A DNA stretch of 9,667 nt. Origin: Acidobacteriota bacterium. Lineage in GTDB: Bacteria > Acidobacteriota > Terriglobia > UBA7540. Each line of letters begins with the position of its first letter. Position 1 is the first letter of the stretch. Under the pieces are notes generated by a model. The model was not told the origin of the DNA, searched no databases, and was given only the letters and a program-made list of their open reading frames with translations. The DNA lies in the NCBI GenBank assembly GCA_003171295.1, contig PMYF01000596.1, forward strand, positions 7,293-16,959, given 5' to 3'. Below, one piece after another: positions 1 through 7,149 of the stretch. Both the position numbers and the translations under genes were made by a program.

Positions 1-792
1 GATCTTTCGGAAGTCTTCGGCCGCATCGGCCGGCTGAAGGATGACGACCCGAAAGTTCAAGCCAAGATCGCAGGCATTCGAAGCTACGTCCCGACCGAGA
101 GTGTGCCCGCATCGCCCCTGGTCAAGATGGCCAAGTTTGGCGCGGTCGTCGACGACTGGATGAAAGACAACGAACTCGCGGGCACCTCCGTCCAGTGCTG
201 GACCGCCATGGAGGAATTCTTTGGCGTTGTCCCCTGCACCCTGATGAGCATGATGTCAAATAACCTGCTGCCCAGCGCCTGCGAGACCGACATGATCGGC
301 ATGATCGGCATGTACGTGCTGCAACTCGCTGCCGGCGAGCCCAGCGCCATCGTCGATTGGAATAATAACTATGGCGAGGATCCCGACAAGGCCGTCATTT
401 TCCACTGCTCGAACCTGCCCAAGCACTTCTTTGAAGACGCCAAGATGGATTTCCAGGAGATCATCGCGGCTTCGGTGGGCAAGGACAACACCTTCGGAAC
501 CGTGGTGGGCACCATGAAGGCGGGGCCACTTACATACTGCCGCGTCTCGACCGACGACCTCGCGGGCAAGCTGCGCGCCTATTGCGGTGAAGGGGAGATC
601 ACGGCCGACAAGCTCCAGAGCTTCGGCGGCTACGGCGTGGTGCGCATTGCGGCCCTGCAGAAACTCCTCCAGTACGTGTGCCGACACGGCTTTGAGCACC
701 ATGTGGCCGTCAACCGCAGCCATTACGGCCGCGCCGTCACCGATGCCCTCGCGAATTACAAGGGCTGGGAGGTGTATCACCACCAGGGGTAG
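1..792 (+). CDS. L-fucose/L-arabinose isomerase-like protein, C-terminal part (5' truncated by window)
   Basis: The frame is open from base 1 to the TAG at 790-792, giving 263 visible residues of a protein whose start lies outside the window. The GTG at 103 is an internal codon rather than the start. Visible residues 66-137 hold the most family-like stretch: CWTAMEEFF, then PSACETDM (Cys94, Glu95, Asp97), then GEPSAIVDWNNNYGED, then VIFHCSNLP with His135. Known family members use an acidic pair and a histidine to bind the metal and isomerise an aldose to a ketose; I infer Glu95, Asp97 and His135 play those roles. The C-terminus (GYGVVRIAALQKL, FEHHVAVNRSHYG) looks like the closing region of such isomerases. 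Typical members run about 470-590 residues, so roughly half is missing. It is probably a cytosolic sugar isomerase; the substrate cannot be read from the sequence. No co-oriented sugar gene is visible downstream. Confidence 0.75.
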   Translation, partial: DLSEVFGRIGRLKDDDPKVQAKIAGIRSYVPTESVPASPLVKMAKFGAVVDDWMKDNELAGTSVQCWTAMEEFFGVVPCTLMSMMSNNLLPSACETDMIGMIGMYVLQLAAGEPSAIVDWNNNYGEDPDKAVIFHCSNLPKHFFEDAKMDFQEIIAASVGKDNTFGTVVGTMKAGPLTYCRVSTDDLAGKLRAYCGEGEITADKLQSFGGYGVVRIAALQKLLQYVCRHGFEHHVAVNRSHYGRAVTDALANYKGWEVYHHQG

Positions 793-795
793 GTT

Positions 796-979
796 CCAGG
801 CGGTGGGTGCTGGTGTCATTTGGGATGGGATCCCTTTCGAAACGCCAGTCATTCCCGCGCAAGCGGGAATCCAGTCCGTCCACAGTACATTTCCAAAGGT
901 TTGCGGAGCAGATTCCCGCTTGCGCGGGAATGACTGCACCTGGGAGCGCCCGTGTCACCGCAAATGACACCAGGCCTGG
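796..979. repeat. Nested imperfect inverted repeat, MITE- or BIME-like
   Basis: Outer arms CCAGG (796-800) and CCTGG (975-979) bracket a perfect 13-bp inverted repeat, CTGGTGTCATTTG at 810-822 and its reverse complement at 961-973. Inside lies a second, longer inverted pair (848-871 and 911-934). The whole element could fold into one cruciform of about 180 bases starting four bases after the stop of the isomerase-like gene. The symmetry is seen directly. That it is a non-autonomous mobile element or a composite REP is an inference, and I see no obvious target-site duplication. Confidence 0.6.
848..934. repeat. Pair of identical REP-like palindromes in inverted orientation
   Basis: Bases 848-871 and 911-934 are exact reverse complements over 24 bases, separated by 39 bases. 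Each unit is itself a hairpin: ATTCCCGC, loop GCAA, GCGGGAAT, an 8-bp stem with a 4-base loop. Two short GC-rich palindromes facing each other is the classic BIME arrangement of REP elements, which RAYT transposases are known to be associated with. Its sequence does not match the palindrome beside the RAYT at the right end of this window, so it belongs to another repeat family. On the + strand it could also protect the 3' end of the upstream mRNA. Confidence 0.65.
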
Positions 980-1006
980 ACGGTCTGGGGGACTCCCGAC
1001 GAGTTA

Positions 1007-1019
1007 TGACAATATGTCA
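1007..1019. promoter_or_regulatory. Small palindrome TGACA-ATA-TGTCA, possible operator
   Basis: A perfect 5-3-5 dyad lies 74 bases upstream of the ATG at 1094. A weak sigma70-like pair follows (TTGCAT at 1030-1035, 17-base gap, TAGCCT at 1053-1058), so the dyad would sit just upstream of a possible promoter for the small CxxC protein. A 13-base dyad can occur by chance and the promoter match is poor, so this is only a candidate. Confidence 0.2.
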
Positions 1020-1093
1020 GTGTAGCAACTTGCATCAGCGGTTCCTTAGTGATAGCCTAACTACTCTGCTTCATCCGCCAAGGAGTCAGATGT

Positions 1094-1279
1094 ATGTTAG
1101 GTAGCTACCCCCTTTCTCGCTGCCCCGCTTGCAAGAAGGCATTTCGCAAGGAAATCGAGGATGCCACCACTTCCAGACCGAACTTGGGCGTGATTGCTTG
1201 CCCTCACTGCGGCCTGAAGTTCCAACGCTTCGACCCGCAGTACCTGCAAGAGCCAGGCAGCCAACCTGCCGCCCGGTAG
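1094..1279 (+). CDS. Small zinc-ribbon-like protein with two CxxC knuckles (61 aa)
   Basis: The ATG at 1094 is preceded by AAGGAG (1080-1085) with an 8-base gap, a near-ideal ribosome binding site; an ATG four bases earlier (1090) runs into a stop within five codons. The 61-residue product has CPAC (Cys10, Cys13) and CPHC (Cys36, Cys39) separated by 22 residues, with aromatic residues after each knuckle (KKAF, LKF). The spacing resembles short MJ0042-type zinc-finger domains, so binding of one zinc ion is likely. The tail (residues 48-61) is polar and probably disordered. Such small zinc ribbons may act in nucleic-acid or protein contacts, but no function can be assigned. It ends 173 bases before the convergent permease gene, with no obvious terminator. 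It is short, and the support is the ribosome binding site plus the cysteine pattern. Confidence 0.55.
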   Translation: MLGSYPLSRCPACKKAFRKEIEDATTSRPNLGVIACPHCGLKFQRFDPQYLQEPGSQPAAR

Positions 1280-1406
1280 CATTGCGGACCCGCTGAGCCG
1301 ATCCCTGAATTCCAGCAGGCAATATCCCTGCGCTCCCAAGTCGCCCAAACATCTCTGCATTGCGATATCGTGATTACTTTTTTTTGGCAAGCATTTTTCG
1401 CCGAGT

Positions 1407-1456
1407 GTAGGGCCGCCCCCTGGGGCGGCCTAGGCCGGGGCGAGCCTCGGCCCTAC
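1407..1456. repeat. GC-rich double palindrome overlapping the end of the downstream ADOP gene
   Basis: Outer arms GTAGGGCCG (1407-1415) and CGGCCCTAC (1448-1456) are perfect inverted repeats. Inside, GGCCGCCCC (1411-1419) and GGGGCGGCC (1422-1430) form a 9-bp stem with a 2-base loop, competing with the outer pairing. The right arm overlaps the stop codon of the permease read from the - strand (stop at 1453-1455). There is no T-run after the hairpin in that gene's direction, so it is not a standard intrinsic terminator. It could be a REP-like insertion or a 3'-end stabilising structure. Confidence 0.5.
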
Positions 1457-3858
1457 TCGTATCTCAGCGCCACCATGGGATCGACCTTGGTGGCCCGCCG
1501 CGCGGGAAGAATGCAGGCCAGCAAAGCCGCCCCACCTAGGAGAATTGAAGCCGCTATCAGGATCGAACTATCCGTTGCCTTGACACCATAGAGAAGGCTG
1601 GTCAGCAGACGCGTGAGTGCCCAAGCACCTGCCATGCCGGCTGCCATGCCGGTTGCAATCACCACAAATCCTTCTTTCAGTACCATCATCAGGATGTCGC
1701 CGGAGCGTGCTCCGAGCGCCATTCGGATGCCAAATTCTTGCCGACGGTTTGCGACCAGGCGTGAAGTGACGGCGTAGACTCCCGCCATTCCCATCCCGAG
1801 AGCCAGCAGCGCAAAGCCGCCCATTAGGAGCGCCACAAAGCGGGCGGGAGAAACCGACACGGCCATTACCTGCTCCATGGTTCGCAAATCGCCGATCGCC
1901 AGGTTCGAATCCTCCTGGCGAAGAGCAGTACGCAGCCCGTCCGCCAATGTGAGGGGTGAGTTGGCAGTATGGGCGGCCAGGGTCATCGAGGCGATGCCGC
2001 GGTCGGGAGCCTGGGAAAGGGGTACGTACAATTGCGGGTTCATCTGTGCCCTGAAATCGGCCAGGATCCGATGCCGGACATTGTTCACGACTCCCACGAC
2101 CACATACGAATTCCCATCCTGAGTTTTCACCACCTTGTTTATAGGGTCGTCGCCGGGCCAGAGGCGATGTGCGAGTTCGGCATTAATGATAGCGACGCGC
2201 GTTGAATGAGCGTCGTCACCGGCTGAAAACGTCCGTCCTTTCAGCAGTGACACGCCCATGGCTCTGAAATACTCGGGCGTGGCGATGCGCCATTCGACCA
2301 AAAATTCTGCTCTCGGATCTCTTTCCGAAGTCATACCGAAGACCGTATTGGCGAAGGTTTGTGGAAGTATGTTCACGGCGCCGACAGCCTGAACACCGGG
2401 CAGTGCCTGGAGGCGTCTAATCAGTTGGTCATAGAAGATGCGAGGCTCTCGATGATCACCATTGGGGAGGGTAACTGTCCCGGTCAAGACATTGCGGGGA
2501 TCAAAACCCAGGGGGGCCTGCTGGAGCCGCAGGAAGCTCTTCAGCAGGAGGCCTCCCCCTGCGAGAAGCATCAGAGCAAGCGCCAGTTCACCCGCCATCA
2601 ATGTCTTCCGCAGCCAGTTGCTCCCGGTCCCGGCACTCGAGCGTGTCGTGTCTTCCTTTATCGCATGCATCAAATCGCGCCTGCACGCAAGAAGGGCAGG
2701 TGCAATCCCCACGAGCAAACCGGCAAATAGAGAAATAAGCAGAGTGAAGCCCAAAACCCGCCAATCAATGGAAAGATTCTTCATCTGGAGCAGAATCTGA
2801 ATACCAGGGATTTCCGGCATCAGCTTCTGCAGCAGGGTGTTTCCCCAGAGGGCGAACATTATGCCGATCCCCCCGCCTGCCAGTGCCACCACGACGCTCT
2901 CGGTCAGCAAAAGCCGGAGGATGCGGAGGCGCGAGGCTCCCAGAGCCGTCCGCAAGGCAAGCTCTTTGCTTCGCGTGGTGGCCCGCGCCAAGTAGATGTT
3001 GGCGACGTTGAAGCAAGCAATCAACAACACAAAGGCCACGATGACCTGAAGAATGATGAAAGTCTGGCTTACGCCTGCCCCCAGGTACTGGCGCAGGGGA
3101 TAGACGGTGGCCGTCCAATCCTGTGCAGCCGGCCCGGTGTTGTGGGTGGAATTCTTGCACAAGGCGGCCATTTCCAGGTTGGCCTGGAGAGGGGACCTCC
3201 CTGGTTTGAGGCGGGCGATCACTTTTACCGCCGCGTCCCTCTTTTCTTGCGGCACCATGGGAGTCCAGAAGTCAGCGGGATCATCGGCGATTTGAAATCC
3301 TTCCGGCATGATTCCGGCGAGCGCAAAAGTCTCTCCATCCAGCTTGACAGATTTCCCGATCCAATCCGGATTCGCGCCGAGGTGGCCAGTCCAAAAAGCA
3401 TGACTCACCAGGACAAGGCGGTTCCGCCCCGGAGAGTCCTCTTCGGGCAGAAAACCGCGGCCCAGATCGGGCTCGACCCCTAATAACGGCAGAAGGTTCG
3501 CGGTAACTTCAGTTACTTGAGCGCGTTCCAGGGTGTTTGTACCGCTCAGATTCCGCGCCTCGCTGGCAAAGGCACCCATCCCGGCAAACGACCGGGTATT
3601 GTCCCTCCAGTCCATGAACGTAGACGCAGGTACCATCATGTCCTGGACGCCGAGCGTGGGGTTTGAAGCAAAGAGCAAAACCAGTTGTTCCGGGTGCAGG
3701 TAGGGCAACGGACGCAGCAAAACCATGTTGACGGCGCTGAAGACAATAGCATTGACTCCAATCGCCAGCGCCAGCGTCAGTACTGCCACCGCCGTGAAGC
3801 CGAGGTTTCCGGCCAGCATGCGCAGGCCGAACCTTACGTCCTGAAGTAATGTGCTCAT
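1453..3858 (-). CDS. ADOP-family (MacB/FtsX-like) permease, 801 aa
   Basis: A full-length member of the acidobacterial duplicated orphan permease family, about 800 residues as usual. Order: conserved N-terminus MSTLLQDVRFGLRML with a first membrane segment (about 20-45); a MacB-type periplasmic domain (about 50-260); an FtsX-like membrane block (about 265-390) carrying the motif ELALRTALGA (299-308); a central segment near 418-440; a second periplasmic domain; and a second FtsX-like block (about 675-795) with EFGIRMALGA (708-717). It ends DPMVALRYE. The (E)x-xxR-xALGA motifs lie where related permeases contact their ATPase, yet no ATP-binding gene is present. The family's function is unknown; export or envelope work driven by an ATPase encoded elsewhere is an inference. 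The start is backed by GAGG six bases upstream. It follows a paralogous permease by 150 bases in the same direction and is probably co-transcribed with it. Confidence 0.9.
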   Translation of the reverse strand: MSTLLQDVRFGLRMLAGNLGFTAVAVLTLALAIGVNAIVFSAVNMVLLRPLPYLHPEQLVLLFASNPTLGVQDMMVPASTFMDWRDNTRSFAGMGAFASEARNLSGTNTLERAQVTEVTANLLPLLGVEPDLGRGFLPEEDSPGRNRLVLVSHAFWTGHLGANPDWIGKSVKLDGETFALAGIMPEGFQIADDPADFWTPMVPQEKRDAAVKVIARLKPGRSPLQANLEMAALCKNSTHNTGPAAQDWTATVYPLRQYLGAGVSQTFIILQVIVAFVLLIACFNVANIYLARATTRSKELALRTALGASRLRILRLLLTESVVVALAGGGIGIMFALWGNTLLQKLMPEIPGIQILLQMKNLSIDWRVLGFTLLISLFAGLLVGIAPALLACRRDLMHAIKEDTTRSSAGTGSNWLRKTLMAGELALALMLLAGGGLLLKSFLRLQQAPLGFDPRNVLTGTVTLPNGDHREPRIFYDQLIRRLQALPGVQAVGAVNILPQTFANTVFGMTSERDPRAEFLVEWRIATPEYFRAMGVSLLKGRTFSAGDDAHSTRVAIINAELAHRLWPGDDPINKVVKTQDGNSYVVVGVVNNVRHRILADFRAQMNPQLYVPLSQAPDRGIASMTLAAHTANSPLTLADGLRTALRQEDSNLAIGDLRTMEQVMAVSVSPARFVALLMGGFALLALGMGMAGVYAVTSRLVANRRQEFGIRMALGARSGDILMMVLKEGFVVIATGMAAGMAGAWALTRLLTSLLYGVKATDSSILIAASILLGGAALLACILPARRATKVDPMVALRYE

Positions 3859-3923
3859 CTTCTCCCTCGGACCATGTCATTAATTCATCGGGCCATTGGA
3901 GCCTTGCTCCCGCTTTCAGCCCT

Positions 3924-4027
3924 TGCTCCAACCACCCCGCCCTGCGGGCTCCCCTCCTTAGCAAGGAGGGGACTCAGAGGTGGTGCTGACCGCTGATAGC
4001 TGATGGCTTTATTCATAGCGCAGCGCC
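3924..4027. repeat. 104-bp intergenic repeat, copy A, including the 3' end of the upstream permease
   Basis: This block matches 6518-6621 without gaps at 99 of 104 positions; all five differences are transitions. It includes a hairpin CCCCTCCTT-AGC-AAGGAGGGG (3951-3971), flanking outer arms ACCACC (3931-3936) and GGTGGT (3979-3984), and the last codons of the 4009-6447 permease. It occupies most of the 150-bp gap between the two ADOP genes. No T-run follows the hairpin in either direction, so it is not an ordinary terminator. The central palindrome looks like a short dispersed repeat; its spread in the genome cannot be seen here. Confidence 0.8.
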
Positions 4028-6447
4028 ACCATGGGATCGACCTTGGTGGCGCGGCGGGCGGGGATGTAGCAGGCCAGGAGTGCGAGGCCGAATAATCCTA
4101 ACGCCACCCCCGTGAATGTGGTTGGATCGGTCGGTTGAACCTCGAAGAGCAGGCTGGTCAGGAAGTGCGCCAATGCCAAGGCCGCGACGCCCCCGATAGC
4201 CAGCCCGATGCCCGCCCGGAGGAGTCCCTGCGCCAGGACTGACCGCAACACGTCCGCGCGCTGAGCTCCCAAAGCCATTCGGATGCCGAACTCGTGGGTC
4301 CGCTGCGCTACCGAGTAGGCCATCACGCCATAGATCCCCACTCCCGCCAGAACCAGCGCCAGCGCGGCAAAAACGGAGAGCAGCGTCATCAGGAACTGCC
4401 TGGGCGCAGCCGGCTCTCCGGCGATTTGATCGAGGGGGCGAACGTCCGCGATCGGCACCGCCGCATCGAGCGCCGTGACCTCGCGCCGGATGGCTTGTGC
4501 CATGGCCAGGGGCTCACCCGCGGTGCGCACCACCAAAAGCCGCGGATCAAGCAGCCAGGCGTATTGCGTGTATGGGATGTAAAGCTCCGGCTTAAACCCC
4601 GCGTCCGGGCCCTCCGTCCGCACGTTCGCGGCAACACCCACCACTGAAACCCACGGCAGCTTGGAATCCGTTCCGGTTATCAGGCGCTTCCCCAGAGCAT
4701 CCTGCCCCGGCCAATACCGGCGCACGAGTTCCTCATTCACGATCACCACCCGCTGCGAGTCTTGCATATCGGCTTCGCTAAAAGCTCGTCCCTGCCGCAG
4801 CGGGATGCCCATCGTCCGGAAATAGTTGGGGGCCACGACCAGGAAGTTGGCGTCCGGCATATCTTCCGGCCGGGGGTTGGGGTTCTCCTCGATGACGAAA
4901 CCCATGCCCGCTTGGTTTTCGATGGGCAGGCCGCTCGCCACGCTCGAGCCCACAACCCCCGGCAAAGCCTCCACGCGCCCCAGGAGTTGTTCGAAGAACT
5001 TCGCTTGATTGCTCTGCTCCCGATACTGAGGCCCGCGCAAGGGAATGCGCAAGGTCAGCACGTTATGCGGGTTGAAGCCCAGGCTGAAATGCGTAATCCG
5101 CACGAGAGTCCTGATCATCAACCCCGCGCCGATGACCAGCACGAACGCCAGGGCAAATTCCGCTGTGACCAGGAACCCGCGCAACCTATGGCCGCGCCCA
5201 CTCTCCGTGGAGCCTCGGCCGCTCCCCTTGAGCGAATCCGTCAAGTCCGGCCGGGACATTCCCCAGGCCGGAACCAGCCCGAACAGAAAGCCGGTCGAGA
5301 TCGTAAGCAGCAACGCAAAGCCCAGCACTCCGCTGTTGAGCGCGGCGGCGTCCAGGCCCGGCGCGACCAGGAGCAGGGCTGAGGGAGACAGCGCCACGAG
5401 AGCCTTTGTCCCCCCGTCCGCAATCAAAACCCCCAAGCCTCCGCCGCAGAGCGCGAGCAAAACACTCTCCGTAAGAAGCTGACGGAGCATCCGCGAGGAG
5501 CTGGCGCCCAGGGCCGAACGCACGGCGATTTCTCTGGCGCGGCTGGCCGCGCGCGCCAGCAATAGGTTAGCGAGATTGACGCAGGCGATCAGCAGCACGA
5601 AGGCCACGGCCGCGACGAGCACCAGCAACACCGGCCTGGCGAGCCCCACAATCTGGTCGTGCATGCCGACGACGGCAACGCTCCATCCTTTGTTCTCCGG
5701 ATACTGATTCTCGATGCGTCTCGCGATGGTATCCATCTCCACTTGCGCCTGTTTCAATGCAACGCCCGGCTTGAGTCGCGCCAGCGCCAAGTAGGCGTGC
5801 TCGGTGCGCCCCCGGGGTCGCATATCCAGCCCGGGCACCCACACTTGGCCGTGCACGTCGGAGAAAGTGGTGTAGGCATCGGTGAAGTCTGGCGGCATGA
5901 TTCCCACGACGGTGTGGCTGTGCCCATCGAGAGAAATCTGGCGGCCAATCACTTTGGGGTCGCCGCCATAATACCGCTGCCATAAACCATAACTGATGAT
6001 GGCCACAGGGGGGCTGGATGGTTCGTCGTCGGCAGGAACGAATCCCCGGCCGCGCATGGGCGGAACGCCCACGAGCGCGAAGAGATTGGCCGTGACGCGC
6101 TCACCGTCAATCTCCTGGGGCTCGCCGGCGCCCGTCAAATTGAAGGAAGTGGCGTCAACCGCGGCCATGTCGCTGAATACCGTATTCTGCTGCCGCCAGT
6201 CGTGGAAGTTCGCCGTGGAAACAATGTTCGTGGTCCAGCCGCGCGGGAGGTTCTGTTCCCAAACAATCACCAATCGACCAGCGTCCCGGTAAGGAAGTGG
6301 CCGCAACAGCACAGCATTCACAACGCTGAAAATCGCGGTGTTCGCCCCAATGCCCAGCGCCAGCGTCAGCACCGCCACGGCCGTGAAGCCGGGATTCTTC
6401 GCCAACATCCGCAGGCCGAACTTCAGGTCTTGCAGCAAGGTGCTCAT
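4009..6447 (-). CDS. ADOP-family (MacB/FtsX-like) permease, 812 aa
   Basis: A second full-length ADOP permease, upstream of and parallel to its paralogue at 1453-3858. Membrane segments fall near residues 20-45, 272-297, 327-350, 374-396, 428-446, 685-710, 742-767 and 779-797, with two large extracytoplasmic domains between (about 50-270 and 450-680): the duplicated MacB-periplasmic plus FtsX layout. The motifs EIAVRSALGA (306-315) and EFGIRMALGA (719-728) mark the cytoplasmic loops that in ABC permeases meet the ATPase; no ATPase gene lies in the window. The first 30 residues match the paralogue at 26 positions and the last 18 at 17, while the middle is much more divergent. The start has GAGG six bases upstream (6454-6457), the same spacing as the paralogue. 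The role in the cell is unknown; inner-membrane location is clear from the hydrophobic segments. Confidence 0.92.
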   Translation of the reverse strand: MSTLLQDLKFGLRMLAKNPGFTAVAVLTLALGIGANTAIFSVVNAVLLRPLPYRDAGRLVIVWEQNLPRGWTTNIVSTANFHDWRQQNTVFSDMAAVDATSFNLTGAGEPQEIDGERVTANLFALVGVPPMRGRGFVPADDEPSSPPVAIISYGLWQRYYGGDPKVIGRQISLDGHSHTVVGIMPPDFTDAYTTFSDVHGQVWVPGLDMRPRGRTEHAYLALARLKPGVALKQAQVEMDTIARRIENQYPENKGWSVAVVGMHDQIVGLARPVLLVLVAAVAFVLLIACVNLANLLLARAASRAREIAVRSALGASSSRMLRQLLTESVLLALCGGGLGVLIADGGTKALVALSPSALLLVAPGLDAAALNSGVLGFALLLTISTGFLFGLVPAWGMSRPDLTDSLKGSGRGSTESGRGHRLRGFLVTAEFALAFVLVIGAGLMIRTLVRITHFSLGFNPHNVLTLRIPLRGPQYREQSNQAKFFEQLLGRVEALPGVVGSSVASGLPIENQAGMGFVIEENPNPRPEDMPDANFLVVAPNYFRTMGIPLRQGRAFSEADMQDSQRVVIVNEELVRRYWPGQDALGKRLITGTDSKLPWVSVVGVAANVRTEGPDAGFKPELYIPYTQYAWLLDPRLLVVRTAGEPLAMAQAIRREVTALDAAVPIADVRPLDQIAGEPAAPRQFLMTLLSVFAALALVLAGVGIYGVMAYSVAQRTHEFGIRMALGAQRADVLRSVLAQGLLRAGIGLAIGGVAALALAHFLTSLLFEVQPTDPTTFTGVALGLFGLALLACYIPARRATKVDPMVALRYE

Positions 6448-6517
6448 CGTTCACCTCAAATCGGCCCATCGGGTCATTCCAACAGCTTTCAGCAGTCAGC
6501 GTTCAGCTTTCCGCACC

Positions 6518-6621
6518 TGCTCCAACCACCCTGCCCTGCGGGCTCCCCTCCTTAGCAAGGAGGGGACTCAGGGGTGGTGCTGACTGCTGATAGCTGATGG
6601 TTTTACTCATAGCGCAGCGCC
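6518..6621. repeat. 104-bp intergenic repeat, copy B
   Basis: Same block as 3924-4027 (99 of 104 identical, no gaps), placed upstream of the 4009-6447 permease as copy A is upstream of the 1453-3858 permease. The right end includes permease tail codons (6603-6620), after which similarity to an ADOP gene stops abruptly at 6621. The pattern start codon - spacer - permease tail is therefore repeated, but here the tail belongs to no gene. Confidence 0.8.
6603..6620 (-). pseudogene. Remnant 3' end of a third ADOP permease (codons ALRYE-stop)
   Basis: Read on the - strand, 6620-6603 encodes A-L-R-Y-E followed by TAA, the exact C-terminus of both intact ADOP permeases, in the same position relative to the 104-bp spacer. 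Directly upstream on the same strand the reading (C-A-G) no longer matches the expected DPMV, and a stop follows about 14 codons back. This suggests that a third tandem permease was removed by deletion. An alternative is that the spacer was duplicated together with the tail of a neighbouring gene. Confidence 0.65.
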
Positions 6622-6979
6622 CCTGCACACCTCAAGTCAGCCGATGCGAGTCAAAAGCTTCCCGGGCTTTATGGGCAGTCGGATTGCCAAAGCATGTCAG
6701 CAGTTAACGGCATGTAATGGAAGGGGTTAGGGTCATCCCTGGCTGCCCGCACAGGGTTTCGAATGTTCGGTTATGGGAAAATCGAGACCGGATTCGACCA
6801 CCCCCCGGAGGATTTTGGCAAACCGGCTGGGGCGCCCCTCGAGGGCAATAGAGCCAGGCAACCTTTGCTAATCAGGGGGCAAATGACCACCATTATCGTC
6901 GAGGCGCCCGCTGGTGGGGCGATTCCACCTATCCGATGCTCAGAAGAACATCTCAGGGGGCGTCTCTGCCGCCCATGAC

Positions 6980-7026
6980 CCCAGGCCTTAAGCCACGACG
7001 AGCGTTCTTCTCGTCCTGGGCTTTTT
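6980..7026 (+). terminator. Possible intrinsic terminator on the + strand
   Basis: GACGAG (6997-7002) pairs with CTCGTC (7010-7015) around a 7-base loop, with an outer CCCAG (6980-6984) and CTGGG (7016-7020) pairing, followed at once by C and a run of five T (7022-7026). This is terminator-like on the + strand, but no convincing + gene lies upstream. It might be a relic, or serve an unrecognised transcript. Confidence 0.3.
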
Positions 7027-7066
7027 GGAAGGATTTCAGCCTTGAAGGACATTCGACTTCGACGAA

Positions 7067-7103
7067 CCCACGGCAAATCGCAAAACGGATTTGCCGTGGC
7101 TAC
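7067..7103. repeat. REP-type palindrome, second member of the family found beside the RAYT
   Basis: A perfect 12-bp stem, CCACGGCAAATC (7068-7079) and its complement (7088-7099), closes an 8-base loop. The outer sequence CCCACGG ... CCGTGGCTACC is shared, in opposite orientation, with the hairpin at 9245-9277 next to the RAYT, while the inner stem bases differ. A conserved base and edge with compensated inner variation suggests selection on structure. It lies 47 bases after the stop of the radical SAM gene and may cap the 3' end of that transcript. Confidence 0.6.
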
Positions 7104-7149
7104 CACTTCATAAGTGCTATCGACCCGAACGCAACACCGAGCAAACCGG

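Larger units (their letters stand above)
6622..7149. other. Intergenic region without a recognisable gene
   Basis: The stretch between the permease remnant and the radical SAM gene contains open frames on both strands (for example 6763-6978 on + and 6771-7106 on -). None has a convincing ribosome binding site, and the residues look like random translation of GC-rich DNA. A terminator-like hairpin and a REP-type palindrome, listed separately, lie in its right half. The rest may be decayed sequence left by the permease deletion, which I cannot demonstrate. Confidence 0.5.

Noticed and set aside
256..939. Long open frame on the - strand opposite the isomerase-like gene (227 codons)
   Set aside because: It is antisense to a gene with clear family motifs and continues through the REP palindromes; its length is due to high GC.
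796..979. CRISPR array
   Set aside because: There are only two repeat units and they are inverted relative to each other, not direct repeats with regular spacers.
1378..1385. Run of eight T as a terminator for the small zinc protein
   Set aside because: No GC-rich stem directly precedes it on the + strand, and it lies about 100 bases after the stop.
3951..3971. Intrinsic terminator between the two permeases
   Set aside because: The stem is strong but no T-run follows on either strand, so it is treated as a repeat.
4762..5382. 206-codon open frame on the + strand inside the second permease
   Set aside because: It is rich in R, P, Q and H as expected for antisense of GC-rich coding DNA, and the permease on the other strand is unambiguous.
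6771..7106. 111-codon - strand frame in the intergenic region
   Set aside because: No ribosome binding site, it starts inside the REP palindrome, and the residues resemble no protein family I recognise.
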